Shown here: positions 1 through 6,749 of the stretch, in pieces | Layout: each line of letters opens with the position of its first letter | How positions within the stretch are numbered: position 1 is the stretch's first letter | Assembly: GCA_035541995.1 (NCBI GenBank) | Contig: DATKMG010000653.1 | Coordinates: 1 to 7,544, forward strand | Direction of reading: 5' to 3' | From: DATKMG01 sp035541995 | GTDB lineage: Bacteria > Acidobacteriota > Terriglobia > Versatilivoradales > Versatilivoraceae | Length of the DNA stretch: 7,544 bases | The notes under the pieces: model-generated | What the model was told of the DNA's origin: nothing | The model's database searches: none | The model's input: only the letters and a program-made list of their open reading frames with translations | Position numbers and translations under genes: made by a program

Positions 1-202
1 TAGCCACTACCGAGTTTGAAGCCGTATCGATAACTGATATGGTTAGCGACTGGTTGTTTGTAACATAGGCGAGAGGTTGAGCCAGGCAGATACCAGGATC
101 GATCCCCAAGCGGGTGACTCCGATGAGTCCAACGCATAAAATCAACTTCTTCATCCTTGCACTCAATCTTTTTTCGTTTGTTATTAGAGCTGCTGTTGGC
201 AT
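1..202 (-). CDS. YVTN-family beta-propeller protein, exported (5' part only)
   Basis: The first 67 codons are present; the gene runs off the left edge. After a hydrophobic export signal (around residues 17-42: MKKLILCVGLIGV, later CLAQ) comes AYVTNNQSLTISVIDTASNS, a textbook first strand set of the YVTN beta-propeller repeat, in which about 40-residue blades carry YVaN..s.tvSVIDt.t. Proteins of this family are secreted or periplasmic propellers, usually of unknown ligand. The ATG at 202 is chosen because an in-frame TAA lies just upstream (206-208) and a good Shine-Dalgarno sits 8 bases before it. A second ATG at 154 would give a more classical signal peptide (MKKLIL...) but has AGG directly abutting it, with no spacer. 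The choice leaves a 16-residue N-terminal extension. Signal peptidase cleavage after CLA is plausible but not certain. Family call is confident; length and ligand cannot be judged. Confidence 0.85.
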   Translation of the reverse strand, partial: MPTAALITNEKRLSARMKKLILCVGLIGVTRLGIDPGICLAQPLAYVTNNQSLTISVIDTASNSVVA

Positions 203-398
203 GATTTATTCCCCCTTTACGCTGGATTTTGTCAGGGAGTGACCTGCCCCCAGGTATTTATCAGTGGAAGTGTCAGAACTCCATTCAGAATGGACTTCAC
301 CCCACCTGCTTTCCTGTGACTTTGAGAGGGCAGAAAGCAAAATGAGTCGCATGGAAAGTGCATTAGGGTCCCAGTGATGCAAGCGATTCCTCTCCAAT
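203..398. other. Intergenic region before the YVTN gene
   Basis: These 196 bases separate the stop of the 652-residue protein gene from the YVTN gene start. No convincing -35/-10 pair is visible on the minus strand. Two small dyads are present: tccattc-a-gaatgga at 280-294 and acctg-cccc-caggt at 242-255. Neither is followed by a T-run on the minus strand, so neither qualifies as an intrinsic terminator. An 87-codon open frame across this stretch overlaps the upstream gene and lacks any family resemblance; I do not regard it as a gene. Confidence 0.5.
211..218 (-). promoter_or_regulatory. Ribosome binding site of the YVTN gene
   Basis: On the minus strand AAAGGGGG lies 8 bases before the ATG at 202. 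It favours this start over the downstream ATG at 154, which has no properly spaced purine tract. Confidence 0.7.
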
Positions 399-2357
399 TC
401 AAGGTCCTTCAACCTGCATCGACACGAAGGCGCCGTCACCGGTCCTTTCGCCGGGATGAGCCCCGTCATTGATCACGGCATACGTGATGAAAGGATTCTT
501 ACCTTGCGTCCGTGTCACTCTTGCGTACGCATTCGTGGTCCCAGGAGCATTGCCGGCCAATATTGCTCCGATCTGTTTCCACCCTTTCGCATTGACCGTG
601 ATGTCATCAATCGTTGAGACCTTGCTGCCGGTATCCCCACCAAACAACTCTATCCGAAAGGCGTTCGGATTGTTGTCCGCAATACCCGTGTTGACCAACG
701 CCAGATTGGTTCTGTTCTCGTCGTTCTGTTGGAGGCCGTAGAGCCAGGCAACGTCCGTGGCCATTTCCTCCAAGGGGACTCCCACATAAAATAAGCCATA
801 TCTGCCCCCAGCCGTCTGGGAGGACGTGCGGGCGCCCAGGAAAATCCCCTCGGGGGTCGCAAAGAGGGCTCCGGCATAGGTAGAACCCGCCGACCCAATG
901 CCTGGGATCCCCAGATCTCTCAGCTTTTGCACGAAGCTGGGAATCACAGATTGCTCCCCTGCCTTGAGTGGAATGTCGAGACGGGCTGTATGGTCTGTCG
1001 TTGTAAGTGCTTCCGCGACATATTCGAGATGAACGGTTGTGTCGGAAGACGAAAGGTTGGTGACAATCAGCTCGCTGGTAAATGCACCGGATTCCACAAT
1101 GGTCGGAAGGGTCAGCGGCCCCTGATTGGCAGGAACAGGCGGAATGAACGAGCCGTCAGAGGTCACCTGATCGTTGATCACTCCATAGGCGTAGTAGGGG
1201 GCCTGACCGCTTACCCGTTCGATTCGAACGTAACCGTTTGTAAAGGAGAGTCCGTTCGAGGTGAGAATGGAATTGAATTGACGAAACTCGCCACTGGAGA
1301 GAGTGATGTCGGGGAGCGTCAAAGAGGAAGAGGATTCAGGATCCCCCGAAATGATCGTGAGGCGGAGGACGATATCATTGTCTCCCGCCTTGCCCGCGTG
1401 GAGAACAGCAAGATTGGAACGGTCCCGAGAGTCCTGCCGCAGTCCGCAAATGTAGACACTACTTGGTGGGTAGACCACCTTATCCTCTGTCAGCTTCCAT
1501 TTCGAAATGCCCGGGAAAGAAAGGCCTGCACGGCCTTCCGGACGAGCCGTGGTCGTGCGCACGGTCGAAGAGCCCAAAGCCGTCGAGGCGAGGCCCGCAT
1601 ATTCAACGGTAAGAGTTCCTAAACGATCCCCCGTAGCAGGAATGGGGACACCGATTGATCGCAAATAGTCAATGCCATTAGAGAAGATCTTTTGTCTTCC
1701 AGCCGGCAACAGGTCGCTGGCGACTCCGCTTCCACTTCCGACTGCGGCCTGGTAGGTGAACTTGACCGGGATGTCCGTTGTACCGCGGTTGGTCAGGGTT
1801 ATCTCGGAGGTATAGAAGGAATTATTGGCACCCGAAGATGAAAGAACAATGGGGATCGATTGCGCAACGGTGAGACCTGCCGATGAGATACGCCAAGGAA
1901 ATGGATTGGGGAGTGCGTCACGGGGGATCACGTTATTTGGGTAACGAAACATCTTGAATTCTCCAGTCGATGGATCAAACGTCCGAGTCACAGGGGCAAA
2001 AAGTGGACTCTCAAACGAGCTTTGGCTGAAATCTCCTTGCCATTCAGCTGCTGTGGGTAGATAGACCTCGGCCCACAAGCCGGCCGCGATTTCAACCAGG
2101 CCGCAAAACTTCTGATTTGGAGAATTGGGAAGCGGAAGAAGGTTCATGAGTTCGTGATAAACCTGATAGTCGTTGGCCCCCACCACCCAGCGGTCTCCGG
2201 AGTTGTTAGGAGGAATAAAATAATTGATCTTGATAATTGGAACCTTGCCGCTTGGAAACGGAACGCAATTCTGGGCCCGTGAGGTTTCGGAGAAGACACA
2301 TGCGAGAGACAAAGCGCCGACAGTGACAAGCATGATTTCATTCAGTCCTTTTTTCAT
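399..2357 (-). CDS. Exported protein with two tandem VINDQ-type modules (652 aa)
   Basis: No named family is recognised with certainty. Residues 1-28 form a signal peptide (KK, hydrophobic LVTVGALSLACVF, then SRA before QN). Residues 29-160 are a unique region with two cysteines (about 31 and 85) and a stretch at 105-145 reading WQGDFSQ...FDPSTGEF...NNVIP, which resembles a conserved segment of acidobacterial Oar-type receptors. Residues 164-405 and 406-648 are two copies of a module of about 240 residues. Each has an SE(I/L).(L/V)TN strand near its start, a GL(R/Q)Q(D/N)..(D/N)R(S/T)NLA motif in the middle, and a YG/AVIND motif at the end. The ATG at 2357 is preferred to the TTG at 2378 because AAGGAGG precedes it. 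It lies 175 bases downstream of the 1341-residue protein gene and is co-directional with it. No catalytic motif is seen; an extracellular structural or binding role is inferred. Confidence 0.85.
   Translation of the reverse strand: MKKGLNEIMLVTVGALSLACVFSETSRAQNCVPFPSGKVPIIKINYFIPPNNSGDRWVVGANDYQVYHELMNLLPLPNSPNQKFCGLVEIAAGLWAEVYLPTAAEWQGDFSQSSFESPLFAPVTRTFDPSTGEFKMFRYPNNVIPRDALPNPFPWRISSAGLTVAQSIPIVLSSSGANNSFYTSEITLTNRGTTDIPVKFTYQAAVGSGSGVASDLLPAGRQKIFSNGIDYLRSIGVPIPATGDRLGTLTVEYAGLASTALGSSTVRTTTARPEGRAGLSFPGISKWKLTEDKVVYPPSSVYICGLRQDSRDRSNLAVLHAGKAGDNDIVLRLTIISGDPESSSSLTLPDITLSSGEFRQFNSILTSNGLSFTNGYVRIERVSGQAPYYAYGVINDQVTSDGSFIPPVPANQGPLTLPTIVESGAFTSELIVTNLSSSDTTVHLEYVAEALTTTDHTARLDIPLKAGEQSVIPSFVQKLRDLGIPGIGSAGSTYAGALFATPEGIFLGARTSSQTAGGRYGLFYVGVPLEEMATDVAWLYGLQQNDENRTNLALVNTGIADNNPNAFRIELFGGDTGSKVSTIDDITVNAKGWKQIGAILAGNAPGTTNAYARVTRTQGKNPFITYAVINDGAHPGERTGDGAFVSMQVEGP
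414..1868 (-). repeat. Two tandem copies of a ~240-residue VINDQ-type module within the 652-aa protein
   Basis: Copy 1 is encoded by about 1868-1143 and copy 2 by about 1142-414. Landmarks recur at 234-244 residue spacing: SEITLTN / SELIVTN, GLRQDSRDRSNLA / GLQQNDENRTNLA, and YGVINDQVTSDGSFIPP / YAVINDGAHPGERTGDGAF. The copies are divergent at the DNA level, so this is an old duplication. Confidence 0.85.
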
Positions 2358-2360
2358 CGT

Positions 2361-2368
2361 TCCTCCTT
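2361..2368 (-). promoter_or_regulatory. Ribosome binding site that fixes the start of the 652-aa gene
   Basis: AAGGAGGA on the minus strand ends 3 bases before the ATG at 2357 (GGAGG core 4 bases away). It makes ATG 2357 a better start than the TTG seven codons upstream, which would put the export signal behind MKTEGGT. Confidence 0.8.
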
Positions 2369-2417
2369 CAGTCTTCAAAGGTAAGTACGTGCACCGTCCA
2401 AAGGGAGATTCATACTT

Positions 2418-2513
2418 TGGACCAGTCCTGGCTGGATCAATTGCTGTCCAGCCTGGAGGTCAATCGTGAAGCCGGGCCGCATGGTTCGTCGCCTGGGTGG
2501 CATCGGCCCCTCA
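2418..2513 (-). pseudogene. Frameshifted remnant of a VINDQ-type module gene
   Basis: The space between the two large genes holds a piece of a third module gene. About 90 bases (2418-2507) align with 7285-7374 of the rightmost gene at roughly 80% identity by eye with a single one-base gap. Translated on the minus strand, one frame gives GADATQATNHAA (intact copy VADAVQMADHAA). After one extra base near 2471-2480, the next frame gives FTIDLQAGQQLIQP.LVQ (intact copy FTIDLEAGQQLIQPELVQ). Most differences in the second stretch are third-position or synonymous, so the piece was once under protein-level selection. The first frame has an in-frame TGA at 2511-2513; the second runs to a TGA at 2375-2377 without further match. 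There is no ribosome binding site or signal peptide. It is closer to the rightmost gene than to the 652-residue protein. Confidence 0.75.
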
Positions 2514-2532
2514 GCGGGAACCTTCGATGTCG

Positions 2533-5500
2533 TTATTCCCATTCAGCCGTCACCCACTGCGATCTGGGAAGCAAAGTCCTCGGATCATTGGTTACGTTAT
2601 CAATCACGGAGGCATAAGCGGCAAAGGATCCGCCAGGAGTTGACGTCGAAAGTTCCAGCCGAGCGTTGGACAGGTCCGAGGAAACGCCCAATTGCCTGAC
2701 AACCCTGGAAAGCTGAGTCATTCCCCACGGCGGCAAAGTCACCTGGCGGCTTCCTAAAAGAACTCCTCCGCCCGAAATCAACCGCACATCGACGACAGTG
2801 GGTTGTTCCATGGCATTCGATAAGATCAAATTAGTCCGAAAACCTTTGTCTTCTCGAATCGCGCAAATGGAGTGCGGGGAATTCTCCTTGATCAGGTCCC
2901 GCTCGTCAAAGGCGGGGACACTCTGTCCAAAAGTGCCGCCATGGCTGGGAGTGGAAGTTTGGCTGCTGATGACAAGATTCGATTCCGTGGCCGAAAGCCG
3001 GATGGCGCCGTAACCGGATTCAACGCGAAACACCGAGTGCAGCACATCGGCTAAATTCAAGGTGGCGCCGGGTTTCAGTTCAAATGAATAATTTGGGGCT
3101 TCGAGGCCGCTGGCATCATGCCCCAGGAAACGCAGGGTACCCAGGGTCGTGACGATGCCGGCATTTTCAATCATCAGATCAGTGGTGTAAAAGGCCCCAT
3201 TGGTTCCGGCCGCGTGAGCACTTGACGGCAAAATCCATGTTGTTCCAATAGAAGGGTTAACATAGCTCGAAGCGGCAGGATTGGCTTGCATCATCAGGGT
3301 GCGGGGATCATTGGTCACATTGTCGATCAACGATGCGTAGGCAATAAAGAAGCCATGGTCGGAAGAAGTAATGGAGAGCCGGGCCCCGGTTACATCCGTC
3401 GTGATGCCCAGATCCCGCACCACCCGATTTACCTGGGTCATTCCCTGCGGGGGCACGATGTATTGTTTTGATGCCAACACATTACCCTCGGGATCGAGCA
3501 GCGCCACGGTGAAAAATCTCTGGGAGTTTACAGGATTGGCCAGGACCAAATTGCATCGGAAAGCCGCATTTTCCCGGATTTCGCCGATCTCCCCACTAGG
3601 ATATGCCCTATGCGATCCTGTAATGGGCATTCCAGAAAAGCTTTGCCCATAAGTCCCGCCCCCTCTCGGAGTCGATGTTTGACTGGTCAGGATCAGATTG
3701 GCATAGTTGGATTTCATCAGGACCGCTCCGTACCCCGATTCCAGGCCAAAAACGGAATTCAAGACATCAGCTTGGGTGACCGATTTCCCTGCGCCAACCA
3801 CGATGCTTTTTTCCAGCCCGCTGCTTCCATCCACGTCATGTCCCAGGAATTTCAAAGTAACCGCAGCGTCCAAAATCCCTGTGTTTGCTATGGTCAGATC
3901 GGTGGTGTAAAAAGCACCGCCCACTCCGGCGGCTCTGGCGCTGGAGGGGAGCATCCACGCCAAAGGTGTCCGTGGCGTCGAATTGGTCACGGTGATGGGT
4001 TGCTCAGTAGACGTCAAGTACAACCCTTCTGTTGTATCTACAGCTACATAGAGCATATATGAGCCAGAGGGAAAGGTTGAAGTGTCCCATTGAATAGCGT
4101 AGGAACCGTCCCCAGCCTTTTGATAACTATCGCCGATGTCTATCTCGTGATTAGAAGAATAAGTGAGGAAGAGAACAGAGCCCACCTGGCTGCTGTCACT
4201 GACTGATACCTTTACAGTTACCACCCCACTCACGACAGTGCCGGGCGCAGGGGAAAGAATGCTGATGGTGAGTTTTCCTGCCCCCGAAGGAGCAACGATG
4301 GCCAGATTGCCTGTGCTGACAGCCGTGGCCTTGCCATCCCGGTCGGAAATTCGAATTTTCACCTGGTCGGAGAGAGTATTCGGGATTGTCCAGGCATAGT
4401 AACCTGTGTTGGGAATGTTGTTGGCAATCGTGGAATAGGTGACACCATTGTCGTAAGAAACTTCCAGCTTGACCTCCCAAATATCGGCCGTGGAACTCCA
4501 GACAATATTCTGAGTGGAGCCCACTTCCCATTGTTGATCACTGGAAAGCCTGGCAAGGGATAATGCGGCAGGAGGGTTTGGCGAAAATGTGGCCGAAAAT
4601 ATACCGCCCCCTCTCGTGGCGGCATAAATCGTATGAGGGACATTCACATCAAACGAAAGGTTCGACACCGCGAAATTCGGCAATCCCTCGTTAACCGGAA
4701 TCCAATTGGCGGCTCCATTCGAGCTGCGGTCAACGCCTGAGATTGTGCCTGCATAAATCAGATCAGGAGATAAAGGATCGAATACGGGGTCACAGGTCGG
4801 ACCGCCACTCTTCAGCTCATCAACAGAACCCCAAGTGCGGCCTCCATCCAGGCTCTTAAATACCCTCCCATACACCGAATTCCAATCCGATCCATAGAGA
4901 TAGAGGACATTGGAATTTCGCGCATCAATTTGCAGAAAAACATCATCTGTTAAGTAGAGGTAATCCCGGTTTTTTAAATTCCAGCTTTTTCCTCCATCCT
5001 CACTTTCCCACAAGGTTTGATTTTGCTCATAAACATATAACACGTCAGGATTCTGTGGATCCTTCGAAAGCGGGCCGCCCACACTGCCTATCATGCGATC
5101 CCATGACATTCTATCATTTGAACTTTTATACACACCTTGAGACTGATCTGGGAAGCCAGAAGATACAAGAATTGACGGATCTCTTGGATCAATGACAAAA
5201 CCTGCAACTCCCTGCTTCCAAATGTTGGTCCATGTCTGCCCGCCATCCGCACTCTTGTAAATTCCTATGCCTCCGAAAAGATAGAGAGTATCTCGGTTAA
5301 CCGGATCCCATCGAAATTTGAGTGCCGCCCTCCAATTAGGCAACCCGGCCCCCCCCCAAAGTTCCCAATGACTTCCCCCGTCCAAAGACCTGAAAAGGAT
5401 TCTTCCTTGAATTAATGCCAAGAAAACTTGAGGGGTGAATGGATTTTGAATAAAAGCCTGCACATCGGTTGCATAGAGTCCGGAGTTGACCGGGTTCCAA

Positions 5501-6558
5501 ACATTGCCACCATCAGAGCTTTTAAATACACCTCGGGCCACAATGTCCCCTAAAAAGATCGTGTTTGGAGAGGACTTGGCAATGGCCAGCGCCGACACAT
5601 CCGCTCCCCCGACTGAAATGGCATTCCAGCTTTTCCCTCCATCGGTGGTTTTGAAGAGGCCAGCGGAACCTCCCGCATAGAGCGCGTTAGAGTGGTTGGG
5701 ATCGATGGCCAGCGCCCGAATCAGAGAATCGCCCAACCCCTGTTTGGCTGGACTCCAGGTCAACCCCTTGTCGGTGCTTTTGAAAACCCCTTTCTCTGCA
5801 CCCGCATAGAGAGTTGTGGGTGAGGAGGGATCACTGAGAAGCGCATAAACGGAACCGGCCGCACTGCTGCTATCGCTTCTTGTCCAATGTTCTCCGGCAT
5901 CCTTGCTTTTGAAAATTCCTCCTCTGGTCCCCAGAAAAACGGTGTTTGAATCTGAAGAATCCACCAGCAATGTATTGGCATTGGTAATTGAGGTATCCGT
6001 AGTGGCTATCCAAGTCGTGCCTCCATCCAGACTCTTAAGGAATGCTGGTGAGTAATAGTAATTAGTGGCAAAAATCAAATTCGGGTCAGTAGGACTGATG
6101 GCCATGCTGGAAAAATACACGGGAGAGTCGGGGTAGCCGGGATTGCTGGGAATATACAAAGTCTTCCATACTTGGTTCCACGTCACACCCCCGTCAATGC
6201 TCCCAAAACCACCCTGATAGAACCCCACGAGCAAGTGATCAGGATTGGCGGGATCAGCGGCAAAGGACAAAGGTGGGACCCCTCTAATCAAGCCATTCGT
6301 CACGGTGCTCCAGTGGCTCCCTCCATCTGAGGAGGTAAATAGTCCGCTCGTAGTTAAGGCGAAAACACGGTTGGAGTTGCCGGGATGAACCCAGAGCTGG
6401 GTAATAGCGCCTCCCTCAGGGCCCAGGCTTGTCCAGACTCCCTCTGCGGCAGACAAGGAGAAAGAACAAACCAGGAAAATCAAAATCACTCGGAACATCG
6501 CGGAAGCTCGAAGCCATTTTCCTTTTAGGCACAGGATAAGGAGCGATTCTTTCGGCAT
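2533..6558 (-). CDS. Large exported Asp-box beta-propeller protein with Ig-like and tandem C-terminal modules (1341 aa)
   Basis: Residues 21-38 (MFRVILIFLVCSFSLSA) are a clear export signal behind a 20-residue, lysine-bearing extension. Residues 40-660 carry about 13 Asp-box motifs (S.DGG..W) spaced 40-56 residues, typical of BNR/sortilin/Ycf48-like propellers; 13-14 blades would suit two seven-bladed propellers. Residues 669-757 (GSTQNIVWSS...VKLEVSYDNG...YYAWTIPN) resemble the Kre9/KNH domain. Residues 762-860 look like a bacterial Ig-like domain (ISPAPGTVVSG...V.VSVSD). Residues 867-1089 and 1107-1331 are two copies of a module running from (M/I)LPSSA.AAG..GAFYTTDL to YAS.IDNVTNDPRTL. The start has a strong Shine-Dalgarno, so the extension is probably real. 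A nine-G run interrupts the propeller coding sequence without breaking the frame. Extracellular binding or adhesion is an inference; no catalytic residues are recognised. Confidence 0.9.
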   Translation of the reverse strand: MPKESLLILCLKGKWLRASAMFRVILIFLVCSFSLSAAEGVWTSLGPEGGAITQLWVHPGNSNRVFALTTSGLFTSSDGGSHWSTVTNGLIRGVPPLSFAADPANPDHLLVGFYQGGFGSIDGGVTWNQVWKTLYIPSNPGYPDSPVYFSSMAISPTDPNLIFATNYYYSPAFLKSLDGGTTWIATTDTSITNANTLLVDSSDSNTVFLGTRGGIFKSKDAGEHWTRSDSSSAAGSVYALLSDPSSPTTLYAGAEKGVFKSTDKGLTWSPAKQGLGDSLIRALAIDPNHSNALYAGGSAGLFKTTDGGKSWNAISVGGADVSALAIAKSSPNTIFLGDIVARGVFKSSDGGNVWNPVNSGLYATDVQAFIQNPFTPQVFLALIQGRILFRSLDGGSHWELWGGAGLPNWRAALKFRWDPVNRDTLYLFGGIGIYKSADGGQTWTNIWKQGVAGFVIDPRDPSILVSSGFPDQSQGVYKSSNDRMSWDRMIGSVGGPLSKDPQNPDVLYVYEQNQTLWESEDGGKSWNLKNRDYLYLTDDVFLQIDARNSNVLYLYGSDWNSVYGRVFKSLDGGRTWGSVDELKSGGPTCDPVFDPLSPDLIYAGTISGVDRSSNGAANWIPVNEGLPNFAVSNLSFDVNVPHTIYAATRGGGIFSATFSPNPPAALSLARLSSDQQWEVGSTQNIVWSSTADIWEVKLEVSYDNGVTYSTIANNIPNTGYYAWTIPNTLSDQVKIRISDRDGKATAVSTGNLAIVAPSGAGKLTISILSPAPGTVVSGVVTVKVSVSDSSQVGSVLFLTYSSNHEIDIGDSYQKAGDGSYAIQWDTSTFPSGSYMLYVAVDTTEGLYLTSTEQPITVTNSTPRTPLAWMLPSSARAAGVGGAFYTTDLTIANTGILDAAVTLKFLGHDVDGSSGLEKSIVVGAGKSVTQADVLNSVFGLESGYGAVLMKSNYANLILTSQTSTPRGGGTYGQSFSGMPITGSHRAYPSGEIGEIRENAAFRCNLVLANPVNSQRFFTVALLDPEGNVLASKQYIVPPQGMTQVNRVVRDLGITTDVTGARLSITSSDHGFFIAYASLIDNVTNDPRTLMMQANPAASSYVNPSIGTTWILPSSAHAAGTNGAFYTTDLMIENAGIVTTLGTLRFLGHDASGLEAPNYSFELKPGATLNLADVLHSVFRVESGYGAIRLSATESNLVISSQTSTPSHGGTFGQSVPAFDERDLIKENSPHSICAIREDKGFRTNLILSNAMEQPTVVDVRLISGGGVLLGSRQVTLPPWGMTQLSRVVRQLGVSSDLSNARLELSTSTPGGSFAAYASVIDNVTNDPRTLLPRSQWVTAEWE
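2566..3960 (-). repeat. Two tandem ~240-residue FYTTDL...IDNVTNDPRTL modules
   Basis: Copy A is encoded by about 3960-3292 and copy B by about 3240-2566, offset by 240 residues. Shared landmarks in order are LPSSA.AAG, GAFYTTDL.I, LRFLGHD/LKFLGHD, ADVL.SVF..ESGYGA, SQTSTP..GGT.GQS, IRE...FR.NL.L.N, PP.GMTQ..RVVR.LG and YAS.IDNVTNDPRTL. This is a family I know only as recurring uncharacterised C-terminal modules of acidobacterial secreted proteins. Confidence 0.9.
4693..6333 (-). repeat. Array of ~13 Asp-box (BNR) motifs
   Basis: Motifs start near residues 76, 120, 176, 218, 261, 304, 347, 391, 436, 479, 519, 569 and 612. Examples are SSDGGSHW, SIDGGVTW, SLDGGTTW, STDKGLTW, TTDGGKSW, SADGGQTW and SLDGGRTW. 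Two are degenerate (SSNDRMSW, SSNGAANW). Each Asp-box is the turn between the third and fourth strands of one propeller blade. At the DNA level they leave a recurring cctccatc on the plus strand. Confidence 0.9.
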
Positions 6559-6563
6559 GCCTT

Positions 6564-6570
6564 CCTCCTT
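6564..6570 (-). promoter_or_regulatory. Ribosome binding site of the 1341-aa gene
   Basis: AAGGAGG on the minus strand lies 5 bases before the ATG at 6558. The inner methionine at residue 21, which would give a classical signal peptide, has no such site before it. Confidence 0.8.
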
Positions 6571-6579
6571 GAAAATTGA

Positions 6580-6588
6580 TAAATAGCA
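6580..6588 (-). promoter_or_regulatory. Weak extended -10 promoter candidate for the 1341-aa gene
   Basis: TGCTATTTA on the minus strand matches an extended -10 (TG-n-TATAAT) at four of six hexamer positions and lies 21 bases before the start codon. No good -35 hexamer sits at 16-18 bases; a TTGCAG further up is too distant. Read this as a candidate only. Confidence 0.2.
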
Positions 6589-6621
6589 GACTCGATTTAC
6601 TGCGTACCTGCAATGTAGAAC

Positions 6622-6746
6622 GTAGGATGCGGTAGCCCGTCGACTTCGTGGCGGGTGTAACGCATCAGAAGCGTTAAGCCTTCATATCCCCCCTTCAAAT
6701 GAATCTACGAATGATGCGTTACGCAAAAAACGCTAACGCATCCTAC
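6622..6746. repeat. REPIN/MITE-like element of nested inverted repeats (125 bp)
   Basis: The outer ends are a perfect 10-bp inverted pair: GTAGGATGCG at 6622-6631 and its complement at 6737-6746. Inside, gtaacgcatca (6657-6667) pairs perfectly with tgatgcgttac (6712-6722). Each half also folds alone: gatgcgtta (6713-6721) with taacgcatc (6734-6742), and gatgcg (6626-6631) with cgcatc (6661-6666). A further small hairpin is taacgc (6658-6663) with gcgtta (6671-6676). Two palindromic units facing each other across a 44-base spacer is the layout of a REPIN, a non-autonomous element mobilised by RAYT transposases. It ends 3 bases from the stop codon of the rightmost gene. No transposase and no clear target-site duplication are visible. 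It has no T-run that would mark an intrinsic terminator. Confidence 0.6.
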
Positions 6747-6749
6747 CTC

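Noticed and set aside
280..294. Perfect 7-bp dyad tccattc-a-gaatgga as an operator
   Set aside because: It could be an operator, but there is no promoter beside it and no second copy; a dyad this short is expected by chance in a few kilobases.
206..469. 87-codon minus-strand frame between two genes
   Set aside because: It overlaps the end of the 652-residue protein gene, has no proper ribosome binding site and no family resemblance; most likely chance.
927..1622. 231-codon open frame on the plus strand
   Set aside because: It lies opposite the 652-residue protein gene, has an arginine-rich low-logic composition and no family resemblance; a shadow of codon bias.
2376..2378. TTG start for the 652-residue protein
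   Set aside because: The Shine-Dalgarno lies downstream of it and is spaced for the ATG at 2357.
2466..2699. Short plus-strand frames across the 2400-2700 gap
   Set aside because: They run antisense to the gene remnant and to the end of the 1341-residue gene; the conserved reading is on the minus strand.
6713..6742. Hairpin after the rightmost gene as an intrinsic terminator
   Set aside because: The T-run on the minus strand is in the loop, not after the stem, so it does not fit Rho-independent termination; the inverted-repeat element explains it better.
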